The notes: generated by a model from the sequence alone, not told the origin. A DNA stretch of 53,681 nt from Stenotrophomonas maltophilia (GCF_013464915.1 NZ_RAVT01000017.1:37238-90918), one strand, 5' to 3'. Shown: positions 1-8,974, numbered from the stretch's first letter. Translations and numbers: made by a program.

Positions 1-8
1 GGCCGGCA
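1..8. repeat. Truncated GTAG-type palindrome (right half)
   Basis: The window opens with ggccggca, which is identical to the right end of the gtagtgccggcc-type palindromes found complete at 17825, 27464, 29505 and 40705. The left half lies outside the window, so this is an inference from the other copies. Confidence 0.4.
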
Positions 9-17
9 ACCCCATGA

Positions 18-46
18 ACCGGAGGCGGCGTCACGCCGCCCCCGGT
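18..46 (-). terminator. Hairpin downstream of the first LPMO gene
   Basis: accgg (18-22) pairs with ccggt (42-46) and ggcggcg (24-30) pairs with cgccgcc (34-40) around a tca loop, with a single a/c mismatch. It starts 8 bp past the stop codon of the minus-strand LPMO gene. No T-run follows, so it is a terminator or 3'-end stabiliser by position rather than a classic intrinsic terminator. Confidence 0.5.
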
Positions 47-53
47 GCCTGCC

Positions 54-1220
54 TCAGTACGCGATCCAGGCGTCGCGCCATGCAAAGCCGGTGCCCGGGC
101 GGTAGGCATCGGCATTGATGTTGCACCAGGCGCCTTCCGGGAACGGACGGCAGGCGTACAGCTTGCCATCGGTGCCCTTCACCACGGTCTCGCCAGGCGT
201 GTAGCTGCCGATACCGGCCGGGTAAACGAAATCGTAGTCGCCGCCCGGCGGATCGATCGGGCCCGGCCCCGGAATCCGGGTTTCCAGTTCGAAACGGTTG
301 CCCGGCTTGAGATAGACACGGTTCTCGGTCGCCGACGCCACCGGCGTGATGACGCCGTTCCTCATCACACCCACCCGGGCGTGCTGGGCGCTGCCGTTGA
401 CCCTGCGCGCCAGCGCCAGCGGCCACTGGTCTGCAGCAGTCTGGCCGGCGGCCAGGGTGATTTCCGGACGTTCCAGATCGTTGCCGTTGGCGTTGAACAC
501 GCGCAGGGTCACCGTGGTGCCTGCTTCCAATGCACCACGCGCGGTGACCGGTCCGGCATCCTGCCATTGCGGTGGCGGGGTGACGCCATCACCGTCTTCG
601 AAGCGCACGTCCATGCAGGTGTAGAAGGCTTCACCCGAATCCGAGCGCTGCCAGGTGTTGTAGATGATGTGCTGGCCGCTGCGCTTGGGCAGCGGGCAGT
701 CCAGCTTGTAGACACCACCCTCGGACAGCGGCACGTTGCCCAGCGTGCAGAACGCTTCCAGGTCCGACCAGCGCAGGCCGTCGCTGGCCTTCCAGCCGTC
801 ACGGGTGACGTAGAACTTCCACTCGCGGGTGGCGTGCGGTGCCGGTGCCAGGAATTCAAAGGTGTACCGGCCGCGTGCATCGGTGCGGATCGGTGAGGTC
901 GGCCAGTCGCTGCGGTCCAGGTCGAGGCCGCGGAACTTGCTGTTGCCACCACTGCACAACTGGCCATCCGGAACGACGGCCTGATGGTTGCCGTGCGCGG
1001 CGGCCTGGTTGACGCCGTTCCAGTCATAGAACGGCTGCGCGCCACCCATGGCCTTGGCCGCAGCGCAGGCCGGGTTGGTCGGGTTTTCCGGGTTGCCCTC
1101 GTAGCACTGCTTCACGCGGCTGAGGGGCTTGGACATGGTGCCGTGGGCGAAGGCGCTGCCGGACAGGGCCAGGCCAGCAATGGCGGACAGCGCGAGCGCG
1201 GCCCGATGGGACAGATGCAT
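54..1220 (-). CDS. AA10 lytic polysaccharide monooxygenase, GbpA-like, copy 1
   Basis: This is a secreted copper enzyme expected to cleave chitin oxidatively. The 388-aa protein has a signal peptide (residues 1-25, ending SGSAFA) and mature His26 followed by GTM, the N-terminal half of the copper histidine brace. The second brace His is probably His129 in PAPHATREWKFY. The AA10 domain runs to about residue 215. A GbpA-type middle domain follows (TLRVFNANGNDLE region), then a C-terminal aromatic chitin-binding module rich in W, Y and C. The start at 1220 was chosen for the intact signal peptide and an upstream GGAG. A same-length paralogue lies 169 bp upstream on the same strand. Substrate preference is inferred. 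Confidence 0.93.
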   Translation of the reverse strand: MHLSHRAALALSAIAGLALSGSAFAHGTMSKPLSRVKQCYEGNPENPTNPACAAAKAMGGAQPFYDWNGVNQAAAHGNHQAVVPDGQLCSGGNSKFRGLDLDRSDWPTSPIRTDARGRYTFEFLAPAPHATREWKFYVTRDGWKASDGLRWSDLEAFCTLGNVPLSEGGVYKLDCPLPKRSGQHIIYNTWQRSDSGEAFYTCMDVRFEDGDGVTPPPQWQDAGPVTARGALEAGTTVTLRVFNANGNDLERPEITLAAGQTAADQWPLALARRVNGSAQHARVGVMRNGVITPVASATENRVYLKPGNRFELETRIPGPGPIDPPGGDYDFVYPAGIGSYTPGETVVKGTDGKLYACRPFPEGAWCNINADAYRPGTGFAWRDAWIAY

Positions 1221-1346
1221 GGAGATCTCCTCTGGAAGGGTAGGACTGCCGGGAGGAGTCTTCACATGCGAACTGACGATCACCATAGGAACTGTACGAA
1301 ACTCGCGGCCGCGACACTGCTTCCGTGCAGTCGTACCCACTTCCTG

Positions 1347-1384
1347 CGGTCGAGAGGCGATGCAGTGGCACCGCCTCTCGACCG
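1347..1384 (-). terminator. Perfect 13-bp hairpin between the tandem LPMO genes
   Basis: cggtcgagaggcg (1347-1359) and cgcctctcgaccg (1372-1384) are exact reverse complements around a 12-nt loop. The hairpin begins 6 bp past the stop of the upstream LPMO gene and precedes the promoter region of the downstream copy. It has no T-run. It probably separates the two transcripts or protects the 3' end of the first. Confidence 0.6.
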
Positions 1385-1389
1385 TACGA

Positions 1390-2556
1390 TCAGTACGCGA
1401 TCCACGCATCCCGCCAGGCTGCACCCACGCCCGGCCGGTACGCCTCGGCATTGACGTTGCACCAGGCACCTTCCGGGAACGGGCGGCAGGCGTACAGCTT
1501 GCCGTCGGTGCCCTTCACCACGGTCTGGCCCGGCACGTAGCTGCCGATACCAGCCGGGTACACGTGATCGAAATCACCGCCCGGCGATGGCGTGCCCGGG
1601 TCCGGCACCTTCGTGTCGAGCTGGAAGCGGTTGCCATCCTTCAGGTACACGCGGTTGGCGGTGGCCGACGCCGTCGGCGTGATCACGCCGTTGCTGAGCA
1701 CACCCAGGCGTGCATGCTGCGCATCGGCATTGACCTTGCGTGCCAGCACCAGCGGCCACTGTGCCGCGGCCGTCTGGCCGCTGGCCAGCGTGGCCTCAAC
1801 GCGTTCCACGTCATTGCCGTTTGCATTGAACACGCGCAGCGCCAGTGTAGTTCCCACCGGCAGCTCGCCGCGTGCGGTGACCGGACCGGCATCCTGCCAC
1901 TGCGCTGCGGGCGGGGTGCTGCCGCCCTGGAAGCGCACGTCCATGCAGGTGTAGAACGCTTCGGTCGAATCCGAGCGCTGCCAGGTGTTGTAGATCACAT
2001 GCTGGCCGGTGCGCTGCGGCAACGTGCACTGCAGCTTGTAGGTGCCATCGGCCGACAGCGGCGTGTTGCCCAGCGTGCAGAACTCCTGCAGGTCGGCCCA
2101 GCGCAGCGGGCTGCCCGGCTGCCAGCCTTCGCGGGTGACGAAGAAGCGCCAGTCACGCGTGGCATGCGGCGCGGTGGCCTTGAACACGAAGGTGAACCTG
2201 CCGTTGGCATCGGCCTGGATCGGTGTGGTCTGCCAGTCGCTGCGGTTCACATCCAGGCCGCGGAAGGTCGGGTTGTTGCCGCTGCACAGCTTGCCGTCTG
2301 GCACCACCGCCTGGTGGTTGCCGTTGGCATTGGCCTGGTTGATGCCGTTCCAGTCGTAGAACGCCTGCGAGCCGCCGATCGCCTTGGCGGCGGCACAGGC
2401 CGGATTGGTCGGGTTCTCGGGATTGCCCTGGAAGCAGGCGTAGACGCGGCTGACCGGAGTGGTCATGGTGCCGTGGGCGGCCGCAGTGCCGGCCAGGCCA
2501 AGACCTGCGGCGGCGAACGCGGTGGCCAGCAGCAACGGTGTGGATCGGAATGACAT
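1390..2556 (-). CDS. AA10 lytic polysaccharide monooxygenase, GbpA-like, copy 2
   Basis: This is a secreted chitin-active monooxygenase, a tandem paralogue of the gene at 54-1220 with the same length (388 aa) and domain order. It has a signal peptide (residues 1-27, ending GTAAA) and mature His28-Gly-Thr-Met as the first copper ligand. The probable second ligand is His131 in TAPHATRDWRFF. The spacing between the two His residues (103) equals that of the paralogue. The GbpA-type middle domain and C-terminal binding module are retained, with near-identical blocks such as PEGAWCN. The start has an AAGGA just upstream. Each gene has its own upstream gap and downstream hairpin, suggesting separate expression. 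Confidence 0.93.
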   Translation of the reverse strand: MSFRSTPLLLATAFAAAGLGLAGTAAAHGTMTTPVSRVYACFQGNPENPTNPACAAAKAIGGSQAFYDWNGINQANANGNHQAVVPDGKLCSGNNPTFRGLDVNRSDWQTTPIQADANGRFTFVFKATAPHATRDWRFFVTREGWQPGSPLRWADLQEFCTLGNTPLSADGTYKLQCTLPQRTGQHVIYNTWQRSDSTEAFYTCMDVRFQGGSTPPAAQWQDAGPVTARGELPVGTTLALRVFNANGNDVERVEATLASGQTAAAQWPLVLARKVNADAQHARLGVLSNGVITPTASATANRVYLKDGNRFQLDTKVPDPGTPSPGGDFDHVYPAGIGSYVPGQTVVKGTDGKLYACRPFPEGAWCNVNAEAYRPGVGAAWRDAWIAY

Positions 2557-2789
2557 GGCGCATCCTTGTGGTCGTCGAAAGGGAACGGTGACCGCAGGAG
2601 TTGCGCTGCGCAGCGGACTTGCGGCGGCACCACGGCGAGTATCGAGTCGTGGTGCGGGCGGCGGAACCATGGAAGTGCCGATCCGTGACTGTGCATGTGA
2701 ATCCCTTCCCGCAGGCTTCACGTGGTGCTGAACGGATGCGCCAGTGGTCACGTGACCGGCGTGCCGTCGATCACGTCATGGAGGTGGCG

Positions 2790-3275
2790 CTACGCAGCGT
2801 TGATGCCAACCCGATCTGCCTGGCATGAGAAACAGCCGTGTGCCGCGTTGTGCAGCTGGACAAAGGCCACCGCTGGATCGGCGAAGATCGTGTCCAGCTG
2901 CGTGGCGACCTCGGTGCCGGCGCAGACCTGCGCACTGCGCATCAGCGCTGCGCGGTCGTAGGCACGCAGCGAGATCATGCGGCGCTGAACATAAGGTGGC
3001 ACTTCCCCGGCAGGCAGTACGCAACGGGTCACGCCGCGCTGCACGAAGATCGGGCCGGAGGCGCGATAGGGCGAGTGCAACGGCAGGTGCACATGGGACA
3101 GCAGGAGCAGTTCGCTGCCGCAGGGAGGATCGCTCAGGCTGATCCGGCAGGGATGTCCTCCCGAATCGCCTGCCCAGCGACGCTGGATTCCCAGAGCAGC
3201 GAGCGCGTTGTCACTCATCTCGAACAGGGGCAGGAAGGGGCGGTGGTCGATGCCACCGAGGTGCCACGCGTGCAT
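2790..3275 (-). CDS. DUF1203 family protein
   Basis: The 161-aa cytoplasmic protein matches the DUF1203 family, whose function I do not know. Recognisable family blocks are HPCRISLSDPP near residue 41, YRASGPIFV in the middle, and VPPYVQRRMISLRAYD with a Cys-containing C-terminal half. AAGGAG lies just upstream of the chosen ATG at 3275; a downstream ATG (MSDNALAAL) would cut into the conserved N-terminus. The gene is probably monocistronic. The 233 bp between it and the LPMO start holds no gene. Confidence 0.8.
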   Translation of the reverse strand: MHAWHLGGIDHRPFLPLFEMSDNALAALGIQRRWAGDSGGHPCRISLSDPPCGSELLLLSHVHLPLHSPYRASGPIFVQRGVTRCVLPAGEVPPYVQRRMISLRAYDRAALMRSAQVCAGTEVATQLDTIFADPAVAFVQLHNAAHGCFSCQADRVGINAA

Positions 3276-3429
3276 GGGCGTCTCCTTGGTTTTCCGCGGA
3301 TTCTGCGCATGCGCCGGCCGCCATGCTCGCCGTTTTCGGACCCCGCATCACCCTCGAGCCGAACAACGCCGCGGGAATCGCGCTGCAAGGCGCTAAGATG
3401 CGCGCGCTGCCCCGGCCGACGAGCGCTGC

Positions 3430-4632
3430 ATGTCCCTGGATTTCCGCACCATCACCGTGCTTGGCTTCCTGCTCTGCATCGGCATTGCCGTGGGGTTCTC
3501 GCTGCTGCTGGTCGTGCTGCGCGGACAACCCGTGCTGCGCCAGTGGACCGCCAGCCTGTGGCTGCTGACCCTGGGCGTGACCCTGCTGGCGCTGCGTCCC
3601 CATCTGCCACTGGTGCCGGCCGTGCTGGCCGGCAATGCAGCGATGGCCGGGTGCGCGCTGATGATGCTGCGCGGCGTGGCGCTGCACCTGGAGCAGCCGT
3701 TGCCGCTGTGGCGGCCGTTGTTGATGGCGGCCGCGTTCATGGCCTGCATCTTTGCCTTCCTGGTGCTGTGGCCGAGCCTGGGCGTGCGCCTGCAGGTGTT
3801 CAGCGTGTTCGCGCTGGTTGTCGATGTCTGGATCGCATGGCTGCTGCTGCGGCATGCCCCGGCCCAGCAACGCACCAGTTGCCGGTTGGCTGCGGCGGTG
3901 TTCCTGGCCGAAGCCACCCTGTATGCCGTGCGCCTGTTCCTGCCGGTGGCCCCGGATGCCGGTGAGGACATCATGCGCACCGGTTCGCCGATGTTCGCCA
4001 CCTACATCGCCGGAGTGATGCTGGAACTGGCGCGCTGCTTCGCGATGGTGCTGCTGCTGGTCGAGCGGATGCTGGTCGATCTGCGGCATGCGGCGCGCAC
4101 CGACGGCCTGACCGGCCTGCTCAACCGCGGCGCCGTGCTGGCCGACGGCCAGGCGCGTCTGCAGCGCCTGCGTCGACAGCGACGGCCGCTGGCGCTGCTG
4201 CTGGTGGATGTCGATCACTTCAAGCAGATCAATGACCGCTGGGGCCATCTGGCAGGTGACCAGGTGCTGCGCCATTTCGCAGCGTTGCTGCAGCGCTGTG
4301 CACAGGGCCAGGACGCCCTGCTGGGCCGTTACGGTGGTGAGGAGTTCGTGCTGGTGCTGGCCGGCAGCACGCAGGATGACGCAATGGCAGGGGCCGCAGC
4401 GATCCGTGCCGCCCTGCAGCGGTGCCCGGCGCGCCTGGCCACCGGACCGGTGACGGTCACCGCCAGCATCGGTCTGGCGATGGACGAAGGCCAAGGCGAC
4501 CTGTCCACGCTGCTGGCGGCGGCCGATGCGGCGCTGTACCGGGCCAAGGCCGAGGGCCGCGATCGCCTGGCCTGCGCTGTCCCGGCCGGGAATGCGCTTC
4601 TGCCCATCGCCGCCGAGGCGCTGCCCGTGTAA
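3430..4632 (+). CDS. Membrane-bound GGDEF diguanylate cyclase
   Basis: This 400-aa inner-membrane protein is predicted to make cyclic di-GMP from two GTP. The first about 195 residues are strongly hydrophobic and form roughly six to seven membrane helices with short loops, with no recognised sensor fold. A short linker leads to a complete GGDEF domain (about 215-385): metal-binding DVDHFKQIND, then the signature GGEEF at residues 302-306. The RxxD inhibitory site expected just before the signature is replaced by GQDA, so classic product inhibition may be absent. There is no EAL or HD-GYP partner in the window. The ligand of the membrane part is unknown. Confidence 0.9.
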   Translation: MSLDFRTITVLGFLLCIGIAVGFSLLLVVLRGQPVLRQWTASLWLLTLGVTLLALRPHLPLVPAVLAGNAAMAGCALMMLRGVALHLEQPLPLWRPLLMAAAFMACIFAFLVLWPSLGVRLQVFSVFALVVDVWIAWLLLRHAPAQQRTSCRLAAAVFLAEATLYAVRLFLPVAPDAGEDIMRTGSPMFATYIAGVMLELARCFAMVLLLVERMLVDLRHAARTDGLTGLLNRGAVLADGQARLQRLRRQRRPLALLLVDVDHFKQINDRWGHLAGDQVLRHFAALLQRCAQGQDALLGRYGGEEFVLVLAGSTQDDAMAGAAAIRAALQRCPARLATGPVTVTASIGLAMDEGQGDLSTLLAAADAALYRAKAEGRDRLACAVPAGNALLPIAAEALPV

Positions 4633-4700
4633 GTTGGGTCACATCTTCCGCGGCAGCCCGTCGTGGTCGGCAGGAACGTCCTCCAGGGGAAACACGCACG

Positions 4701-6227
4701 ATGCAAAGACACCACCTCGCGCTGGCCGGAATGCTGGCCAGCCTGATGCTTGCCGGTTGCAGCCAGCCACCGTCCGCCGACGCGAAGGGCGGCGCCGACG
4801 CGCCCAGCCGCCGCTTCGGCACCATCGGCTTCCAGCCCTGCACCTTGTCCACCGTCGGCGCCAGCGCCAACGTGGAAGCGCAGTGCGCCACCCTGCAGGT
4901 GCCGGAGGATCGCGCTCATCCCGAAGGCCGCAGCATCGGCCTGCGCATCGCCTGGCTGGAATCCGGCGACGGCAGCAGCAGCCAGCCCGATCCGGTGTTC
5001 TTCCTGGCCGGCGGCCCCGGCCAGGCCGCCAGCGAAGTGGCCGTCATTGTCGATACCGCCCTGCGCCAGGTGCGCAAGCAGCGCGACGTGTTCCTGATCG
5101 ACCAGCGCGGCACCGGCGGCTCCAACCCGCTCAGCTGCCTGGGCGCCGACGGCAAGGAACTGCAGCTGGACGAAGACGCCGCGCCCACCGAAGCGGTGAT
5201 GCGCGACTTCGCCACGCAGTGCCTGGCCTCGCTGAAAGGCCGTGCCGATCCGCGCTTCTACACCACCACCGAAGCCATTGCCGATCTGGACGCCGTGCGC
5301 CAGGCGCTGGGTGCCGAAAAGCTCAATCTGGTCGGGGGGTCCTATGGCACGCGCGTGGCCCAGCGCTATGCCATGGCTTACCCGCAGCACACGCGCAGCA
5401 TCGTGATCGATGGCGTGGTGCCCAACGACCTGGTGGTGGGCGGCGAGTTCGCCAGGACCTTCGACAACGCCATCACCCTGCAGTCGGCGCAGTGCCGCAA
5501 GGATGCCGCCTGCAGCAAGCGCTTCCCGGTGGACACCCGTGAACAGCTGCGCAGCGTGGCCGACACCCTGCGCCGCACGCCGGTGACGGTCGATTACCGC
5601 GACCCCGGTACGAACGCGCCGCGCCAGGACGTGCTTTCGCCGGACAGCGTGGTTGGCCTGGCGTTCGCCTTCTCCTACGTGCCCGAGTACTCCTCGCTGC
5701 TGCCGCTGGTGCTGGATGAAGCCGCACAGGGCCGTTACGCACCGCTGGCCTCGCTGGTGCGTGGCGCCACCCGCAGCATGGATTTCCAGATCAACCGCGG
5801 CATGCAGTGGTCGGTGATCTGCAGCGAAGATGCGCCGCGCTACCAGGCTCGGCCTGAAAGCGATGACGCGCTGTTCGGTGCCGAAGCAGCACGCGCGTTC
5901 TTCGCCGCCTGCCCGGTATGGCCGCACCAGCCGGTGCCGGCCGCCAGCACCGCAGCGCTGAAGGGCGATCTGCCGGTGTTGCTGCTCTCCGGTGAACTTG
6001 ACCCGGTCACCCCGCCGCGTTACGCCGAGCAGGTGCTCAAGGGCCTGCCCAACGGCCGAGCGCTGGTTGCCCGCGGGCAGGGTCACGGCACGCTCAACGC
6101 CGGCTGCATGCCGCGCCTGCTCGGCCAGTTCATCGACACCACCAATGCCAAGGCGATCGATGCCAGCTGCCTGGATACGCTGAGCTATGTGCCGGCGTTC
6201 ACTTCGTTCAACGGATGGGCCCCATGA
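4701..6227 (+). CDS. Lipoprotein alpha/beta hydrolase, TAP-like peptidase
   Basis: A 508-aa alpha/beta hydrolase of the tripeptidyl-aminopeptidase-like (proline iminopeptidase-related) group. A lipobox, LMLAGC with Cys20, predicts membrane anchoring. The catalytic triad can be read as Ser214 in GGSYGTR, Asp434 in GELDPVTPP and His462 in GQGHGT. The last about 100 residues resemble the TAP C-terminal domain. The start at 4701 was chosen because it gives the lipoprotein signal. The stop overlaps the start of the ABC ATPase by 4 bp (ATGA), so hydrolase and transporter are translationally coupled and may act on the same substrate, possibly a peptide. That link is inference. Confidence 0.88.
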   Translation: MQRHHLALAGMLASLMLAGCSQPPSADAKGGADAPSRRFGTIGFQPCTLSTVGASANVEAQCATLQVPEDRAHPEGRSIGLRIAWLESGDGSSSQPDPVFFLAGGPGQAASEVAVIVDTALRQVRKQRDVFLIDQRGTGGSNPLSCLGADGKELQLDEDAAPTEAVMRDFATQCLASLKGRADPRFYTTTEAIADLDAVRQALGAEKLNLVGGSYGTRVAQRYAMAYPQHTRSIVIDGVVPNDLVVGGEFARTFDNAITLQSAQCRKDAACSKRFPVDTREQLRSVADTLRRTPVTVDYRDPGTNAPRQDVLSPDSVVGLAFAFSYVPEYSSLLPLVLDEAAQGRYAPLASLVRGATRSMDFQINRGMQWSVICSEDAPRYQARPESDDALFGAEAARAFFAACPVWPHQPVPAASTAALKGDLPVLLLSGELDPVTPPRYAEQVLKGLPNGRALVARGQGHGTLNAGCMPRLLGQFIDTTNAKAIDASCLDTLSYVPAFTSFNGWAP

Positions 6228-6970
6228 TCGTCGCCGACAACCTGCACAAGGCCTTCGATACCCGCACCGGCCGTATCCAGGCGGTGGCCAACGTCGGCTT
6301 CCGCGCTGCCGATGGCCAGATCACCGGCCTGCTGGGCCCCAACGGGGCCGGCAAGACCACCACCATGCGCATGCTGTACACGCTGATGACGCCCGACCAG
6401 GGCAGTATCAACGTCGATGGCATCGATGCGGCGCGCAACCCGGTGGAGGTACGCCGCCACCTGGGGGTGCTGCCCGATGCGCGTGGGGTGTACAAGCGCC
6501 TGACCGCGCGCGAGAACATCGCCTACTTCGGCGAACTGCATGGCCTCTCGGCCCAGCACATCCGCGAACGCATCGAGGTGCTGTCGCATGCACTGGACAT
6601 GGGCGACATCCTTGATCGCCAGACCGATGGCTTCTCGCAGGGCCAGCGCACCAAGACCGCCATCGCCCGTGCGCTGGTGCACGACCCGCGCAACGTCATC
6701 CTCGACGAACCCACCAACGGCCTGGACGTGATGACCACCCGCGCGCTGCGCCGGTTCCTGCTGGGGCTGCGCGAAGAAGGCCGCTGCGTGATCCTGTCCA
6801 GCCACATCATGCAGGAGGTGGGTGCGCTGTGCGACCACATCGTGATCATTGCCAAGGGCACGGTGATGGCCGCCGGCAGCGCCGATGAACTGCGCGCGCA
6901 GTCCGGTGAAACCAATCTGGAGGATGCGTTCGTGAAACTGATCGGCAGCGAAGAGGGCCTGCACGCATGA
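6224..6970 (+). CDS. ABC transporter ATPase, NatA-like
   Basis: The 248-aa nucleotide-binding subunit powers the permease encoded next. Walker A is GPNGAGKT at residues 38-45 and Walker B is VILDEPTNGLD; the D-loop and switch His (SSHIMQEV) are present. The signature is unusual: FSQGQ replaces LSGGQ, as in many NatA-type exporters. The start at 6224 forms an ATGA overlap with the hydrolase stop; an in-frame ATG at 6215 is possible. The gene overlaps natB-like by 4 bp. The family includes Na+ extruders, antibiotic and peptide exporters, so the substrate cannot be assigned. Confidence 0.9.
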   Translation: MIVADNLHKAFDTRTGRIQAVANVGFRAADGQITGLLGPNGAGKTTTMRMLYTLMTPDQGSINVDGIDAARNPVEVRRHLGVLPDARGVYKRLTARENIAYFGELHGLSAQHIRERIEVLSHALDMGDILDRQTDGFSQGQRTKTAIARALVHDPRNVILDEPTNGLDVMTTRALRRFLLGLREEGRCVILSSHIMQEVGALCDHIVIIAKGTVMAAGSADELRAQSGETNLEDAFVKLIGSEEGLHA

Positions 6971-8151
6971 GCATGATGTCGACCCTGATGACGGTGATGC
7001 GCAAGGAGCTGCGTGACCTGTCGCGCGACCGCCGCACGCTGGCGCTGACCCTGCTGTTCGGGCCGCTGCTGTACCCGCTGCTGATCCTGGGCATGGGCAA
7101 GCTGTCCGAAAGCCGCGTGCGCACGCAGATCGAGCAGCCGCTGCAGATTCCCACCATCGGCGCCGAACACGCGCCGAACCTGGTGCGCTTCCTGGCTGCC
7201 CAGGGCCTGAATGCTGCTGCTGCGCCGAAGGACCTGGCCGAGGCCATCCGCTCGCAGGACATCGACGTGGCGCTGCGCATCAGCCCGGACTTCGGCAGGG
7301 ACTGGGCCGATGGCAAGCCGGCGCTGGTGGAGGTGATCCGCGACAGTACGCGGCGTGCCGCCGAAGTGCCCACTGCGCGCCTGCAGGCGGCGTTGGCCAC
7401 CTACAACGGGCAGGTGGGTGCGCTGCGGCTGATGGCGCGGGGCATCGACGCCCAGGTCGCACGGCCGCTGGACGTGGCCAGCCAGGACATGGCCAGCGCC
7501 GAAGCCAAGCGTGGCCTGATGCTGTCGGCGTTGCTGCCGATCCTGCTGACCCTCACCTCGTTCCTCGGCGGCGCCTACCTGGTGATGGACACCACCGCCG
7601 GCGAGCGGGAGCGGCAGTCGCTGGAGCCGCTGCTGGCCACGCCGGGGTCGCGCAGCGCTATTGTCAGCGGCAAGATCGCCGCCGCCTGCATGGTCGGCTT
7701 TGCTTCGCTGCTGTTGACCCTGGCCGCGTTCAAGGTGAGCGCGCAGATCGCCCCCGGCAACATCGGCCGCCAGCTCAACATGAACATCATGGCGATGGTG
7801 CAGATGCTGCTGGTGATGCTGCCGATGCTGCTGATCGGCACCTCGCTGCTGACCTTCCTGGCCGCCGCCGCCAAGAGCATGAAGGAAGCGCAGAGCCACA
7901 TGACCTGGCTGATGCTGCTGCCGATGCTGCCCGGCTATGCGCTGATCGCCTACCCGGTGAAGAGCCAGCCGTGGCAGTACGCGGTGCCGTTCCTGTCGCA
8001 GAACCAGATGCTGCTGAAAGTGATCCGCCACGAGACCATCACCGCCTCGGTGTGGGCGATCTACCTCGGCGCCAGCCTCGGCCTGGCCGCGGTGCTGTGG
8101 TTCGCCGCCGTTCGCCGTTACCACAACGAGCGCCTGGCCATCTCCGGCTGA
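6967..8151 (+). CDS. ABC transporter permease, NatB-like (ABC-2 type)
   Basis: The 394-aa inner-membrane permease has the classic ABC-2/NatB layout: a first helix at about residues 22-42, a large periplasmic domain (about 45-175), then five or six helices to the C-terminus. The TAGERERQSLEPLLATP block is typical of NatB/CcmB-like permeases. It is coupled to the ATPase by an ATGA overlap and ends the three-gene operon 4701-8151. A REP element begins 5 bp after its stop, marking the insertion boundary of the adjacent RAYT unit. The substrate is unknown. Confidence 0.9.
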   Translation: MSMMSTLMTVMRKELRDLSRDRRTLALTLLFGPLLYPLLILGMGKLSESRVRTQIEQPLQIPTIGAEHAPNLVRFLAAQGLNAAAAPKDLAEAIRSQDIDVALRISPDFGRDWADGKPALVEVIRDSTRRAAEVPTARLQAALATYNGQVGALRLMARGIDAQVARPLDVASQDMASAEAKRGLMLSALLPILLTLTSFLGGAYLVMDTTAGERERQSLEPLLATPGSRSAIVSGKIAAACMVGFASLLLTLAAFKVSAQIAPGNIGRQLNMNIMAMVQMLLVMLPMLLIGTSLLTFLAAAAKSMKEAQSHMTWLMLLPMLPGYALIAYPVKSQPWQYAVPFLSQNQMLLKVIRHETITASVWAIYLGASLGLAAVLWFAAVRRYHNERLAISG

Positions 8152-8162
8152 CCGCAAAAAAA

Positions 8163-8191
8163 GGGACGGAGGGGATTAAGTCGTTTCTGCC
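8163..8191 (+). repeat. REP core, copy 1 (3' flank of RAYT)
   Basis: A 29-bp core starting gggacggagg and ending tttctgcc, preceded by A7. The next bases (ctctcctgtcccc) can fold back on the core to make an imperfect hairpin, with gggac pairing with gtccc. The central TTAA provides the stop codon of the RAYT gene at 8176-8178. Confidence 0.85.
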
Positions 8192-8886
8192 TCTCCTGTC
8201 CCCTTCTTTCGAGGCCGCCCCGGCCTGCGCAGTTCCACGGAACGCCCCAGCGTTTCTTCCACCATCCGCAGGAATGCGGTGTTTCCCAGAGGCCGCTGTC
8301 TTGCGCTGTGGGCGCGGATCACTGGCACGTCTGCAGAGGCATTTGCGTCGTTGAGGAACTCCGCATACAGCGTTGCCCTGCGGTGTTGGGTTGGCGCCAG
8401 TGACTGGAATGCAGGATGCGGTGTCAGCAATGGATCATCGCGGCGCTGCAGGTTCCCGTGCACGCTGGACCATGGATGGTCTTCGGCGGAAACGACAATT
8501 CCGGCGCGAACGGGATTGCGTTCAATGTAGCGGTATACGCTGAGAAGGTAGGCATCGCTGTCGACCATCGATGAATGAAAACGCCCCTGCCAGAGCGGGC
8601 CGCTGCGTTCATGGCGCTGGTTGAATGCCTGCACGTAATTGTTTCCCTGCATGCGCATGGCGTCTGCCAAGCCCTGGTGGGTGGAGGGTGTCGCCAACAG
8701 ATGGATGTGATTGTCCATCAGTACGTACGCGTGCAGCGCGACGCGATGCTTCATGAAGGCGCCGTGCAACAGACGAAGGAAGAGCTGACGGTCGATGTCG
8801 TCAACGAAGATGGCCCCCTTGTTCACACCGCGCTGGGTTACGTGATAAGGCTGGCCTGCCAGCATCAGGCGCGCTTGTCGAGGCAT
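8176..8886 (-). CDS. REP-associated tyrosine transposase (RAYT)
   Basis: The 236-aa protein is a Y1-type HUH single-strand endonuclease of the REP-associated family. The HUH metal/active site is NHIHLLATP, the early YHVTQRGVNKG block is typical, and the likely nucleophile is the Tyr in GNNYVQAFN. The SLWQGRF-like block appears here as GPLWQGRFHSS. The C-terminus is basic and then ends AETT followed by TAA, all encoded inside REP copy 1. I chose the ATG at 8886; an in-frame GTG lies at 8892. Flanking inverted REPs support the assignment. There is no sign of frameshift, so it may be active. Confidence 0.93.
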   Translation of the reverse strand: MPRQARLMLAGQPYHVTQRGVNKGAIFVDDIDRQLFLRLLHGAFMKHRVALHAYVLMDNHIHLLATPSTHQGLADAMRMQGNNYVQAFNQRHERSGPLWQGRFHSSMVDSDAYLLSVYRYIERNPVRAGIVVSAEDHPWSSVHGNLQRRDDPLLTPHPAFQSLAPTQHRRATLYAEFLNDANASADVPVIRAHSARQRPLGNTAFLRMVEETLGRSVELRRPGRPRKKGTGEAETT

Positions 8887-8974
8887 GGGCACTCTGGTCT
8901 TAAGAGGGTCTCCAGCGTGCAGCTACCACCACCGTGGAAGACATCAGGCGAAGCCGTCAGCGTGTGTAGGGTGG

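Noticed and set aside
8886..8892. GTG at 8892 as the RAYT start
   Set aside because: It is in frame and only two codons upstream, but the ATG at 8886 gives the usual family N-terminus and there is no better ribosome site for the GTG. Either is possible.
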